This document shows, in pieces, positions 25,664-34,178 of a DNA stretch of 61,769 bases (position 1 is the stretch's first letter; each line of letters begins with the position of its first letter). This stretch comes from Streptomyces sp. DH12. Lineage in GTDB: Bacteria; Actinomycetota; Actinomycetes; Streptomycetales; Streptomycetaceae. The DNA is taken from assembly GCF_020873895.1 (NCBI RefSeq), contig NZ_JAHWGT010000041.1, positions 1-61,769 of the forward strand, given 5' to 3'. The position numbers and the translations under genes were made by a program. The notes beneath the pieces were generated by a model. The model was given only the letters and a program-made list of their open reading frames with translations. It had not been told where the DNA came from and did no database searches.

Positions 25664-27541
25664 GTGAGCATCACCGACACCGCATCCAGCGCCGCCCCGC
25701 CCGACACCGGCACCACCCCGCGGCTGCCCGCCCGGGAGACCTGGCGGGCCCTCTACCGGCACTTCCGGCCGCACCGCGCGGTCGTCGCCCTCGGCACCCT
25801 CCTCGCCCTCTTCGGGACCGTGGCCGGGCTCGCCCAGCCGCTCGCCGCGAAGGCGCTCGTCGAACGGCTCGGGCGGGACGAGCCGATCACCGGGATCCTG
25901 CTGGGCCTGACCGCGCTCGTGGTCGCCGGGACGGCGATCCAGGCGGTCGGCTCCTACCTGCTGGAACGCACCGCCGAGTCGGTGGTCCTCTCCGCCCGCC
26001 GCTCCCTCGTCGGCCGGCTGCTGCGGCTGCGGCTGCCCGAGGTGGAGCGCACCCAGCCCGGCGACCTGATGTCCCGCATCACCTCCGACACGACGCTGCT
26101 GCGGGCGGTCACGACGGAGTCGGTCGTCTCGGCCGTGACCGGCGGGCTCGGCTTCGTCGCCACGCTGGTGATGATGGCGCTGATGGACCCCGTGCTGCTC
26201 GGCACCACCCTGGGCGTGATCGTCCTGATCGGTGGCGCGTTCGCGTTCGCCATGCCGCGGATCGCCGAGGCGACGCGGCGCTCGCAGGCCGCGGTCGGTG
26301 AGATCTCCAGCCGTCTCGAGCGGGTCTTCGGCGCGTTCCGCACGGTCAAGGCGTCGGGCGCGGAGGCGCGCGAGACGGCGGTCGTGGAGGCGGCCGCCCG
26401 GGAGGCGTGGCGGCACGGCGTGAAGGCCGCGAAGTGGCAGGCCCTCGCCGGGTCCTCGGTGGGGCTGGCGGTGCAGGTGTCGTTCCTGGCCGTGCTCGGC
26501 ATCGGCGGGGCCCGGGTCGCCGCGGGGACGATCACCGTCGCGGAGCTGATCGCGTTCCTGCTGTACCTCTTCTACCTGATCGAGCCGGTCTCGGAGCTGG
26601 TGCAGGCGGTGACGCAGTACCAGGTGGGGTCGGCGGCCATCGCCCGGATCGAGGAGGCGGAGCGGCTGGAGGTCGAGGACGCCGCGACGGGGGCCGAGCG
26701 CGGCCTGGCCGTCGGGGCCGGTGTGGCGGCTGTCGGCGGCGGTGTGGCGGCCGGGGCCGGTGTGGCTGCCGGGGCCGCTGTGGCTGCGGTCGGGCGCGCG
26801 CCGGCGTCCGTCGTCTTCGAGGACGTCTCCTTCCGCTACCGCGACGACCTGCCGTACGTGCACCACGGCGTGTCGTTCGAGGTGCCCGGGCCCGGGATGA
26901 CGGCGTTCGTCGGCCCCTCGGGCGCGGGCAAGACGACGGTGTTCGGGCTGGTCGAGCGGTTCTACGAGGCCACCGGCGGCCGGGTCCTGGTGGACGGCCG
27001 GGACGTGCGCGACTGGCCGGTCGCCGAGTTGCGGGCCGCCATCGGCTACGTCGAGCAGGACGCCCCGGTGCTCGCCGGGACGCTCCGCGAGAACCTGCTG
27101 TTCGCGGCGCCGGACGCCACGGAGGAGCAGGTCAGGGCGGTGCTGGTGCGGGCGCGGCTGGACGGGCTGGTGGAGCGGCTGCCGGACGGGCTGGACACCG
27201 TGGTGGGGCACCGGGGGTCCAAGCTGTCGGGCGGCGAGCGGCAGCGGGTGGCCGTCGCGCGGGCGCTGCTGCGCGGGCCGCGGCTGCTGCTGCTCGACGA
27301 GGCGACCTCGCAGCTCGACGCGGTCAACGAGCAGGCGCTGCGGGACGTCGTCGCCGAGGTGGCGCGGGAGGTGACCGTCCTGGTGGTGGCGCACCGGCTG
27401 TCGACGGTGACGCTGGCGGACCGGATCGTGGTGATGGACGCGGGCCGGGTGCGGGCGGTGGGCACGCACGAGGAGCTGGTGGCCCGGGACCCGCTGTACG
27501 GGGAGTTGGCGGCGACGCAGTTCCTCGCCTCGCGCGGGTAG
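25664..27541 (+). CDS. ABC exporter (membrane and ATPase domains fused)
   Basis: A 625-aa half-transporter. Six membrane helices lie between about 40 and 310. The ATPase domain follows with Walker [10 protein letters not shown] (417-425), the signature LSGGERQ and Walker [10 protein letters not shown]. Between them is an unusual 30-residue linker of Gly-Val-Ala repeats (about 349-378). It starts at GTG 25664. It resembles multidrug or lipid exporters of the MsbA type and probably works as a homodimer, since no second half is adjacent. Substrate unknown. Confidence 0.92.
   Translation: MSITDTASSAAPPDTGTTPRLPARETWRALYRHFRPHRAVVALGTLLALFGTVAGLAQPLAAKALVERLGRDEPITGILLGLTALVVAGTAIQAVGSYLLERTAESVVLSARRSLVGRLLRLRLPEVERTQPGDLMSRITSDTTLLRAVTTESVVSAVTGGLGFVATLVMMALMDPVLLGTTLGVIVLIGGAFAFAMPRIAEATRRSQAAVGEISSRLERVFGAFRTVKASGAEARETAVVEAAAREAWRHGVKAAKWQALAGSSVGLAVQVSFLAVLGIGGARVAAGTITVAELIAFLLYLFYLIEPVSELVQAVTQYQVGSAAIARIEEAERLEVEDAATGAERGLAVGAGVAAVGGGVAAGAGVAAGAAVAAVGRAPASVVFEDVSFRYRDDLPYVHHGVSFEVPGPGMTAFVGPSGAGKTTVFGLVERFYEATGGRVLVDGRDVRDWPVAELRAAIGYVEQDAPVLAGTLRENLLFAAPDATEEQVRAVLVRARLDGLVERLPDGLDTVVGHRGSKLSGGERQRVAVARALLRGPRLLLLDEATSQLDAVNEQALRDVVAEVAREVTVLVVAHRLSTVTLADRIVVMDAGRVRAVGTHEELVARDPLYGELAATQFLASRG
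26708..26797 (+). repeat. In-frame GC-rich repeat encoding a Gly-Val-Ala linker
   Basis: Imperfect copies of gccggtgtggcggc-like units follow one another inside the ABC exporter gene. They encode a run of [18 protein letters not shown] hexapeptides between the membrane and ATPase domains. This kind of repeat expands and contracts by slippage. Confidence 0.7.
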
Positions 27542-27672
27542 GGGGCCGGGCGGTGACCGGGCGGGGCGGCGGGCATCCCGGGGCCGCCGCGCCGGGCCGC
27601 CGCGCGGCGGGCGGCCCCTGATCGGGTGCGCTGCGCGGGCAGGAGTCACGGGGCCAAAGGGATACTCCGGAC

Positions 27673-28773
27673 ATGGATGCCCTCGTTCCCCGCGTACGCG
27701 CGCTGGTGCCGTCCCTCGTCGCCGCGGTGTGCGCGGCCGCCCTGCTCGGCGGCTGCGCGACCCCGCCGCCCGCCGGGCCGGCCGCCGCGGGCCCCAGGGC
27801 CACCGCGCCGGCGACGGCGACGGCCCGGGCCGCGGCGCCGAGGCAGGCGGCCGACCTGCAGAGCGAGTACCAGAGCGTGATCCGGGACGTGCTGCCGTCC
27901 GTCGTCACCATCGAGGCGGGCGAGAGCCTCGGGTCGGGGGTGGTCTACGACACCCAGGGGCACATCGTGACCAACGCACACGTGGTCGGCTCGGGGCGCA
28001 GCTTCCGGGTGACCGTCGCCACGCGCGAGCAGCCGCTGGCCGCGCGGCTCGTCTCCAGCTACCCGGAGCAGGACCTCGCCGTCATCAAGCTGGACGGCGC
28101 CACGCCGCAGGGCATCCGGCCGGCGCGGTTCGGCGACTCGGCGAAGGTCGAGGTGGGGCAGATCGTGCTGGCCATGGGCTCGCCGCTCGGGCTGTCCGGC
28201 AGCGTCACGCAGGGCATCGTCTCGGCGATCGGACGCACCGTCAGCGAGAGCCGCTCCGGCGGCGGCACGGGCGCGACCATCGCCAACATGGTGCAGACGT
28301 CCGCGCCGATCAACCCCGGCAACAGCGGCGGCGCGCTGGCCAACCTCGACGGCGAGATCATCGGCATCCCCACGCTCGCGGCGGCCGACCCGGAGGCGGG
28401 CGGCGGCGCGGCGGCCGGCATCGGGTTCGCCATCCCGGTGTCGACGGTGCGCACGATCGCCGACCAGATCGTGCGGTTCGGCAGCGTGCGCGACTCGGGG
28501 CGGGCGGCGCTCGGCATCTCCGGGCGCACGGTCCTCGACGACGACTACCGCCCGGCGGGCGTCGCGGTGGAACGGCTCCTGGAGGACGGGGCGGCGCAGG
28601 CGGCCGGGTTGCGCGTGGGCGACATCATCACCCGTGTGGGCGACGCGGAGATCACGACGATCACGTCGCTGCTGGAAGCGCTCGCCACGCTGGAACCGGG
28701 GCAGCGGGTGCAGGTCCGCTACCTGCGGGAGGGCCGCGCCCGTACGGCCGCGGTGACGCTGGGCGAGGTGTGA
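27673..28773 (+). CDS. HtrA/DegP-like serine protease lipoprotein with PDZ domain
   Basis: An extracytoplasmic quality-control protease of 366 aa. The signal peptide ends at a lipobox (LLGGC, Cys28). A low-complexity Pro/Ala/Thr stretch (31-57) precedes the chymotrypsin-like domain with the triad His103 (VTNAHVV), Asp134 (QDLAVIKL) and Ser218 (NPGNSGGAL). One C-terminal PDZ domain (about 270-366, AAGLRVGDIITRVG) follows. Unlike many HtrA proteins it is probably lipid-anchored, not held by a transmembrane helix. Confidence 0.93.
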   Translation: MDALVPRVRALVPSLVAAVCAAALLGGCATPPPAGPAAAGPRATAPATATARAAAPRQAADLQSEYQSVIRDVLPSVVTIEAGESLGSGVVYDTQGHIVTNAHVVGSGRSFRVTVATREQPLAARLVSSYPEQDLAVIKLDGATPQGIRPARFGDSAKVEVGQIVLAMGSPLGLSGSVTQGIVSAIGRTVSESRSGGGTGATIANMVQTSAPINPGNSGGALANLDGEIIGIPTLAAADPEAGGGAAAGIGFAIPVSTVRTIADQIVRFGSVRDSGRAALGISGRTVLDDDYRPAGVAVERLLEDGAAQAAGLRVGDIITRVGDAEITTITSLLEALATLEPGQRVQVRYLREGRARTAAVTLGEV

Positions 28774-28901
28774 GGGTGCCGTGCCGCGCCGCGGGCGCGC
28801 CGCCCACCGGCGAGCGGCGGCGGCGCGCGGCGCGGCGGCGTCCGCCCCCGGACGGCGGGCGGCCGGCCCCGGGCGCCCGCCCGGCCCCGGGGCCCCGGCG
28901 G

Positions 28902-29108
28902 TCAGCCCTCGGCGTCCAGCGGCATGGGGCCGTAGATCTTCGTGCCGTCGTCGAAGAGGGTGACCTGGTCGGCGCCGCCCTCCAGCAGGTCACGCCACTG
29001 CTCGCCGATCCACGACTCGGCGTCGCCCTGGGTGGTGAACTCCTCCGGCCTGACCGCCGGCTCGACCTCCGTGCCGTCGGACTTCTCGAACCGCCACGTC
29101 CACGCCAT
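28902..29108 (-). CDS. Small conserved hypothetical protein
   Basis: A 68-aa protein (MAWTWRFEKSDGTEVEP) with alternating polar and aromatic residues and no signal or membrane segment. It resembles a family of short actinobacterial proteins with a WRFE...W...LF...YGPMPL pattern, function unknown. It is convergent with the protease gene and divergent from cobU. Confidence 0.8.
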   Translation of the reverse strand: MAWTWRFEKSDGTEVEPAVRPEEFTTQGDAESWIGEQWRDLLEGGADQVTLFDDGTKIYGPMPLDAEG

Positions 29109-29200
29109 GTGCGCCTCCCGATCACAGCCACCTGTGGTCTTTCCTGCCCGCAGCGTAGCCGGGCGAGCAGCCGCGCGGGGCTCGCGGGAGGATCGGTACC

Positions 29201-30400
29201 GTGGAACTGACCCTGCTCGGCACCGGAGCCCCCACCGGACTGCCCCGACCCGGCTGCCCCTGCGCCGTGTGCGCCACGGCCCGGGGCCCGTACGCGCGCG
29301 CCGCCACGTCCCTCCTCGTGGACGGCGCCCTGCTCCTCGACCTCACCCCCGGCGCCGCCCTGGCCGCCGCACGGGCGGGGCACACCCTGTCGGGGGTGCG
29401 GCAGGTGCTGCTGACCCACCCCCACGACGGCCCGCCCGTGGAACTGCCGGCCGGGCTGCCGGCCGCCGGCCGCGTCCCGGACGGGCGCGAGCTGACGCTC
29501 ATCAGCGGGCACCGGGTCCGCGCCGTGCCGATGGACGCCCCGGGCACCGGGTACGAGGTCACCTCGCCCGAGGGCGCCCGCCTGCTGTACCTGCCGCCGG
29601 GCGGCGCCCCGGCCGGGCGGGTGGACCAGCGGCGCCCGTACGACCTCGTCGCCGCCGACGTCACCGGGCGGCCCGGCGCGCTCGCCCGGCTGCGGGGCGC
29701 CGGCGCGGTGGGGCGGGACACGGACGTGGTCGCCGTGCACCTCGACCACGACGTGCCGCAGGGCCCCGAGCTGGACCGGCGGCTCGCCGCCGCGGGCGCG
29801 CGGGCCCTCACCGACGGGGCGACGGTGACCGTCGGCGCGTACCGGGAGGCGCCGCCGCTCCCCCGCCGCACGCTGGTCACCGGCGGCGCGCGGTCGGGGA
29901 AGTCCCTGGAGGCCGAGCGGCGCCTGGAGTCCTACCCCGACGTCGTCTACGTCGCGACGGGCGGCGCGCGCGACGGCGACCAGGAGTGGTCGGCGCGCGT
30001 GGGCGCCCACCGCGACCGGCGGCCCGGCTCCTGGCGCACCGAGGAGACCTGCGAGGTGGCGCCGCTGCTCGCGGCGGACGGTCCCCCGCTGCTGGTCGAC
30101 TGCCTGTCCCTGTGGCTCACCGATGCGATGGACCGCGTCGGCGCCTGGGACGACGAGACGTGGGCGCGGACGGGGGAGAAGGCGCTGCGCGAGCGGGTGG
30201 ACGAACTCGTCGCCGCGGTGCGCGGCACGGCCCGCACGGTCGTCGCCGTCACCAACGAGGTGGGCGCCGGCGTCGTGCCCGCCACGGCCGCCGGACGGCG
30301 CTTCCGCGACGAGCTCGGACGGCTCAACGCGGCCTTCGCCGACGAGTGCGAGCAGGTGCTGCTGGCCGTCTCCGGGCAGGTGCTCGTCCTGCGCGGCTGA
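29201..30400 (+). CDS. cobU: Adenosylcobinamide kinase/guanylyltransferase with N-terminal PhnP-like domain
   Basis: The C-terminal half (about 222-399) is CobU: P-loop GGARSGKS (228-235), then VATGGARDGD and VTNEVGAGVVP motifs. CobU phosphorylates adenosylcobinamide and adds GMP in cobalamin assembly. The N-terminal half (1-215) resembles a PhnP-type metallo-beta-lactamase fold (LLGTGAPTGLPRPGCPC) but its metal motif is LTHPHDGP instead of THxHxDH, so it is probably catalytically dead. It starts at GTG 29201 behind GGGAGG. It is followed by cobT after 30 nt. Confidence 0.92.
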   Translation: MELTLLGTGAPTGLPRPGCPCAVCATARGPYARAATSLLVDGALLLDLTPGAALAAARAGHTLSGVRQVLLTHPHDGPPVELPAGLPAAGRVPDGRELTLISGHRVRAVPMDAPGTGYEVTSPEGARLLYLPPGGAPAGRVDQRRPYDLVAADVTGRPGALARLRGAGAVGRDTDVVAVHLDHDVPQGPELDRRLAAAGARALTDGATVTVGAYREAPPLPRRTLVTGGARSGKSLEAERRLESYPDVVYVATGGARDGDQEWSARVGAHRDRRPGSWRTEETCEVAPLLAADGPPLLVDCLSLWLTDAMDRVGAWDDETWARTGEKALRERVDELVAAVRGTARTVVAVTNEVGAGVVPATAAGRRFRDELGRLNAAFADECEQVLLAVSGQVLVLRG

Positions 30401-30430
30401 GCGTCGACCGCGCCCGGTACTGTTCCGCGA

Positions 30431-31516
30431 ATGAGCAGGCTGAATCTGGACGACTTCTCCGAACTGATCGAGCGTCCCGACAGCGGCGTCCGCCGGGACG
30501 CCGAGGAACGCCGGGAGCGGCTGGGCGTCCCGCCCGGCGCGCTGGGCCGGCTCGACGAGCTCGGCGAGTGGCTCGCCGCCGCCCAGGGCGCCGTCCCGGT
30601 GCGGCCGGTGGAACGGCCCCGGGTGGTGCTGTTCGCCGCCGACCACGGCGTGGCCGGGCTGGACGTCTCCGGCCGCGCCGCGGGGACGGCGCACACGCTG
30701 GTGCGCGCCGTGCTGGACGGCTCCAGCCCCGTCGCCGTGCTCGCGCGGCGGGCCGGGGTCCCGGTGCGCGTGGTCGACGCGGGCCTGGACTGCGCTGCGG
30801 AGCTGCTACCCGAGGAAGTCGTGCGGCACCGGGTGCGGCGCGGCAGCGGGCGGATCGACGTCGAGGACGCCCTCACGGCGGAGGAGGCCGAGCGGGCCGT
30901 GCGGCTCGGCATGGCGATCGCCGACGAGGAGGCCGACGCGGGGACCGACCTGGTCGTCCTCGGCGACCTCAGCGTCGGCGGGACGACGGTCGCCGCGACG
31001 CTGATCGCCGCCCTGTGCGGCACGGACGCCTCGGTGGTGACCGGGCGCGGCGGCGCCGGCATCGACGACCTGGCGTGGATGCGCAAGTGCGCCGCGGTCC
31101 GCGACGCGCTGCGCCGGGCGCGGCCGGTCCTCGGCGACCAGTTGGAGCTGCTGGCCGCGGTGGGCGGCGCGGACGTCGCGGCGATGACCGGCTTCCTGCT
31201 CCAGTCGGCGGTGCGGCGGACGCCGGTGATCCTGGACGGCGTGGTGTCGGCGGCGTGCGCCCTGGTGGGCCAGCGGGCCGCGTTCCGGGCGCCGGACTGG
31301 TGGCTGGCGGGCCAGGTCAGCGGTGAGCCGGCGCAGGCCAAGGCGCTGGACCGGATGGCGCTCAACCCCCTGCTGGACCACGGCGTCACTGTGGGGGAAG
31401 GAACCGGGGCGCTGCTCGCCCTCCCCCTCGTCCAGGCCGCCGCGGCGCTCGCGGCGGAGCTGCCGGTACGGCCTGACCAGCCGGCCGGGGCGGACGCGGA
31501 GGGCGGCTCGGACTGA
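30431..31516 (+). CDS. cobT: Nicotinate-nucleotide:dimethylbenzimidazole phosphoribosyltransferase
   Basis: CobT makes alpha-ribazole phosphate, the lower ligand of cobalamin. The 361-aa protein has FAADHGVA, the GGTTVAATLIAAL segment, the repeated phosphate-binding residues and the C-terminal GEGTGALLALPLVQAAAAL motif with the catalytic Glu. It is 30 nt downstream of cobU, so probably the same transcript. Usual family length. Confidence 0.95.
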   Translation: MSRLNLDDFSELIERPDSGVRRDAEERRERLGVPPGALGRLDELGEWLAAAQGAVPVRPVERPRVVLFAADHGVAGLDVSGRAAGTAHTLVRAVLDGSSPVAVLARRAGVPVRVVDAGLDCAAELLPEEVVRHRVRRGSGRIDVEDALTAEEAERAVRLGMAIADEEADAGTDLVVLGDLSVGGTTVAATLIAALCGTDASVVTGRGGAGIDDLAWMRKCAAVRDALRRARPVLGDQLELLAAVGGADVAAMTGFLLQSAVRRTPVILDGVVSAACALVGQRAAFRAPDWWLAGQVSGEPAQAKALDRMALNPLLDHGVTVGEGTGALLALPLVQAAAALAAELPVRPDQPAGADAEGGSD

Positions 31517-31618
31517 CGGCACCGGTGCGGCCGGCTCGCGGGAGCGGGGCGGCCGCACCGGCGTCGGGCGTGCGACGCACCGCCCCGTACGGCGCACGTT
31601 TCACGGAAGAGGCCCGGT

Positions 31619-31714
31619 GTGAGCACCGAACGACGAGGCCCGCGGCACGCCGCCGCCGGGCGAGGGGGACGCCGGACGGAGCTCCTCGGCGGCCGCGCCG
31701 GGGGTGCGCGGTGA
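31619..31714 (+). CDS. Possible 31-aa leader ORF before the rhomboid-like gene
   Basis: A GTG (31619) opens a basic 31-codon reading frame (VSTERRGPRHAAAGRGG...) that ends at TGA 31712-31714, overlapping the next gene's GTG (31711) as GTGA. The overlap suggests translational coupling. An alternative is that an indel has split off the true N-terminus of the rhomboid-like protein. Evidence is weak. Confidence 0.3.
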   Translation: MSTERRGPRHAAAGRGGRRTELLGGRAGGAR

Positions 31715-32604
31715 GGGCGGCCCTGGAGGGGTTCGCCCGCCGGGAGTGGGGCCCGCTGTTCGGCACCGTGCGGGCGGCCCTGCGGGACCGCGGCCCGCGG
31801 GCGGTGGCGCTCACCCTCGCCGCGGTGTGCCTGACGTCGTTGTTCCAGCTGGTGCAGAACCAGCCGTGGGGGTACGGGCCGGTGCAGGCCGTCGGCTCGG
31901 TGCGGGCCGAGGACCCCCTGTGGGTGGCGCTGCTGCGCACCCCGCTGTCGCTCTTCGTGCCCGCGCTCGACCTGCCGGTGTGGGGGGCGCTCGCCCAGGT
32001 GCTGCTGGTGTTCGGGATCGCGGAGGTCACCCTGGGCCGGGCGCGCACGCTGCTCGTGGCGTACGCGGCGACGCTGGCCGGGACGACGTACGCGCGGGTG
32101 GGCATCGCGCTGGGGCCGGACGCCCCGTTCGGGCTCGGGCTGCCGGCGTCGGACGCCCGGGTGGTGGACACCGGGCCCTCGGCGGCGGTGGTGGGCCTCG
32201 CCGTCGTCGTGTGCTGGCGGTACGGGGCCCGGCTGACGGGCCTGCTGGTGGTCGCCGCCATGGTGGTCGAGGTGGTCGTGAAGCCGAACCTGGCCGGCAA
32301 GGAGCACCTCGCGGCCATCGCCGCGGCCGCCGCCGGGTACGGGGCGGTGGTGTTCTGGCGTCAGCGCGGGTCGCTGCCGTCGGCCTCCCGCCGCTCGTCG
32401 CCGCCCGCCGCCGGGCCGCCGCCGCCCGCCGCCGGGTCCCGGCCGGTCGCCGCCGGGTCGCCGCCGCCGGTGAGCGGCCGGTCGACGCCGTCGCCCGCCG
32501 CTCCTCCCCCGCCGCCGGCCACGGACGGCAGCCGGTCGGGGAAGCCGGCCACCACGTCCTGGAACCTGCGGGCGAGCCGGACCCAGCGGCGGTCGTGGCG
32601 GTAG
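31711..32604 (+). CDS. Rhomboid-like membrane protein
   Basis: A 297-aa polytopic protein of the actinobacterial rhomboid-like type. Conserved hydrophobic helices cover about 28-218. A GPSAAVVGL segment resembles the catalytic-serine motif of rhomboid helix 4 and EHLAAIAAAAAGYG resembles the histidine helix, so a Ser-His dyad is possible but not certain. From about 218 on (32362-32604) the sequence is a Pro/Ala/Ser tail. That stretch is antisense to the 3' end of the next gene and may be read-through. GTG 31711 is the best start. Confidence 0.75.
   Translation: MRAALEGFARREWGPLFGTVRAALRDRGPRAVALTLAAVCLTSLFQLVQNQPWGYGPVQAVGSVRAEDPLWVALLRTPLSLFVPALDLPVWGALAQVLLVFGIAEVTLGRARTLLVAYAATLAGTTYARVGIALGPDAPFGLGLPASDARVVDTGPSAAVVGLAVVVCWRYGARLTGLLVVAAMVVEVVVKPNLAGKEHLAAIAAAAAGYGAVVFWRQRGSLPSASRRSSPPAAGPPPPAAGSRPVAAGSPPPVSGRSTPSPAAPPPPPATDGSRSGKPATTSWNLRASRTQRRSWR
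32361..32604. repeat. Low-complexity overlap of two convergent genes
   Basis: CCGCCG-rich imperfect repeats (clearest at about 32398-32475) encode a Pro/Ala tail on the plus strand and a Gly/Ala tail on the minus strand. The two convergent genes share these 244 bp. Confidence 0.7.
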
Positions 32605-33275
32605 GCCCGCAGCCCCGCCCTGGCCCGCGCGCGCGGCCGGTTGCGGTAGGCGCGGCGGGACCACGGCGAGCCGGGGCGGGCCAGCCGCAGGGCGCCGACG
32701 ACGGCGACGAACGGCAGGAGCGTGCCGAGGACCGCCATGCGGAACTTCCCCTTGAGGAGGGCGACGACCACGAACAGGACGTTCAGCCCCACGCTGGCCA
32801 GGAGCGTCGCCCGGTCCTGCCGCTCCTCGGGGGTGAGCGCGTCCACGCCGAGCGGTGAGAAGCCGCCGAGGACGAGGCCCACGAGGGCGGCGGTGAGGAC
32901 GACGGCCTCCACGCTCTTGCGGCCCTGCTCGGTCCAGTAGACGTCGTCGAGGTGGAGGATGAGGGCGAACTCGTCCAGGACGAGCCCCGCTCCCGCCCCG
33001 AACACGACGGCGCACACGAGCCCGGCCGCCGTGTGGCGGCCCGCGCCGAGCGCGCCCAGCGCGCCGAAGCCGCCCACAAGGGTGAGGACGACGCCCGGGA
33101 CCACGTGGTGGATGTGGAGCCCACCGGTGCTGACGTCGCGGAAGGGCCCGCGGCCGGCCCGGATGAGCCGGGTGACCGTCCGGGTGAGCAGGAAGGTCAG
33201 CACGAAGGACGCGAGCGCCACCAGGAGGGGCAGCTTGCCCGGCTCGACGACGTTGCGGGTGAACCAGTGATCCAC
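32361..33275 (-). CDS. Conserved polytopic membrane protein
   Basis: A 304-aa protein of unknown function with six or seven helices (about 15-205). Conserved-looking polar motifs in the membrane region are GGLHIHHVVPG and LDEFALILHLDDVYW, with His and Asp that could bind metal. The C-terminus (about 248-304) is a Gly/Ala/Pro tail. Its last 244 bp overlap the oppositely oriented rhomboid-like gene. It starts at GTG 33275. It interrupts the cobT-cobS order, in opposite orientation. Confidence 0.85.
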   Translation of the reverse strand: MDHWFTRNVVEPGKLPLLVALASFVLTFLLTRTVTRLIRAGRGPFRDVSTGGLHIHHVVPGVVLTLVGGFGALGALGAGRHTAAGLVCAVVFGAGAGLVLDEFALILHLDDVYWTEQGRKSVEAVVLTAALVGLVLGGFSPLGVDALTPEERQDRATLLASVGLNVLFVVVALLKGKFRMAVLGTLLPFVAVVGALRLARPGSPWSRRAYRNRPRARARAGLRAYRHDRRWVRLARRFQDVVAGFPDRLPSVAGGGGGAAGDGVDRPLTGGGDPAATGRDPAAGGGGPAAGGDERREADGSDPR

Positions 33276-33369
33276 ACGTCACCTCCGTCCGGTATGAGGC
33301 GTCATGTGCAAGGTAACGCCGGAGGGGGCGCGGCGCCGGGGCGCGGCGCCGGCGGCTAGTGTGCGCGCG

Positions 33370-34164
33370 GTGACCTCCACGGACCCGCTCCCGCCCCTGC
33401 ACGGCCTGCGCTTCGCCTTCGGCACGCTCACGGTGCTGCCCGCGCGCGTCACGCGCTGGGACCGCGACGCCGCCCGCTCCGGGATGCTGTGCGCGCCCGT
33501 CGCCGGGCTCGTCGTCGGGGCGGGCGCGGCCGCCGCCGGCGTCCTGCTCCTGCTGCTCGGCGCGGGCCCGCTGCTCGCCGCGGTCGCCGCCACGGCGGTA
33601 CCGGCGGTGCTCACCCGGGGCCTGCACCTGGACGGGCTCGCCGACACGGCCGACGGACTGGGCAGCGGCCGACCCGCCGAGGACGCCCTGCGGATCATGA
33701 AGCGGTCGGACATCGGCCCGTTCGGGGTCGTCACCCTGCTGTTCGCGCTGCTCGCCCAGGTGGCGGCGCTCCACCAGCTGTACGCGGCGGGCTGGGCGCG
33801 CGGCGCCGTCGCGGCCGTGGTGGCCGGCGCCCTCGCCCGGGTGGCGCTCACCCTCGCCTCCCGCGCCGCCGTCCCCGCGGCCCGCCCCGAGGGGCTGGGC
33901 GCGGTGGTCGCCGGGACCGTCCCGCCGCGCGCCGCGCTCGCCGTGGCGGTCGTGGCCGTGGCCGCGTGCGCGGCGGCCGGGGCGGCGGTGGCCGGGCCGT
34001 ACGGCGCCGTGCGCCACGCCCTGGCGGCGCTGGTCGCCCTGGCGGCGGCACAGGCGCTGCTGCGCCGCTGCGTCCGCCGCCTCGGCGGGGTGACGGGCGA
34101 CGTCTTCGGCGCGGTGGCGGAGACGGCGGCGACGGCCGCGCTGGTCGCCCTCACCCTCGGCTGA
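33370..34164 (+). CDS. cobS: Adenosylcobinamide-GDP ribazoletransferase (cobalamin synthase)
   Basis: CobS joins adenosylcobinamide-GDP to alpha-ribazole phosphate in the membrane, the last step of cobalamin assembly. The 264-aa protein has RFAFGTLTVLP at its start, the metal-binding GLHLDGLADTADGLGS segment, RIMKRSDIGPFG and the GGVTGDVFGA motif, with several hydrophobic helices. GTG at 33370 gives the usual start; GTG 33361 is an alternative. No clear ribosome binding site is visible. Confidence 0.93.
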   Translation: MTSTDPLPPLHGLRFAFGTLTVLPARVTRWDRDAARSGMLCAPVAGLVVGAGAAAAGVLLLLLGAGPLLAAVAATAVPAVLTRGLHLDGLADTADGLGSGRPAEDALRIMKRSDIGPFGVVTLLFALLAQVAALHQLYAAGWARGAVAAVVAGALARVALTLASRAAVPAARPEGLGAVVAGTVPPRAALAVAVVAVAACAAAGAAVAGPYGAVRHALAALVALAAAQALLRRCVRRLGGVTGDVFGAVAETAATAALVALTLG

Positions 34165-34178
34165 GGGCCCTGGGGCCC

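Noticed and set aside
29109-29200. Cobalamin riboswitch before cobU
   Set aside because: The 92-bp gap is too short and shows no B12-box-like sequence.
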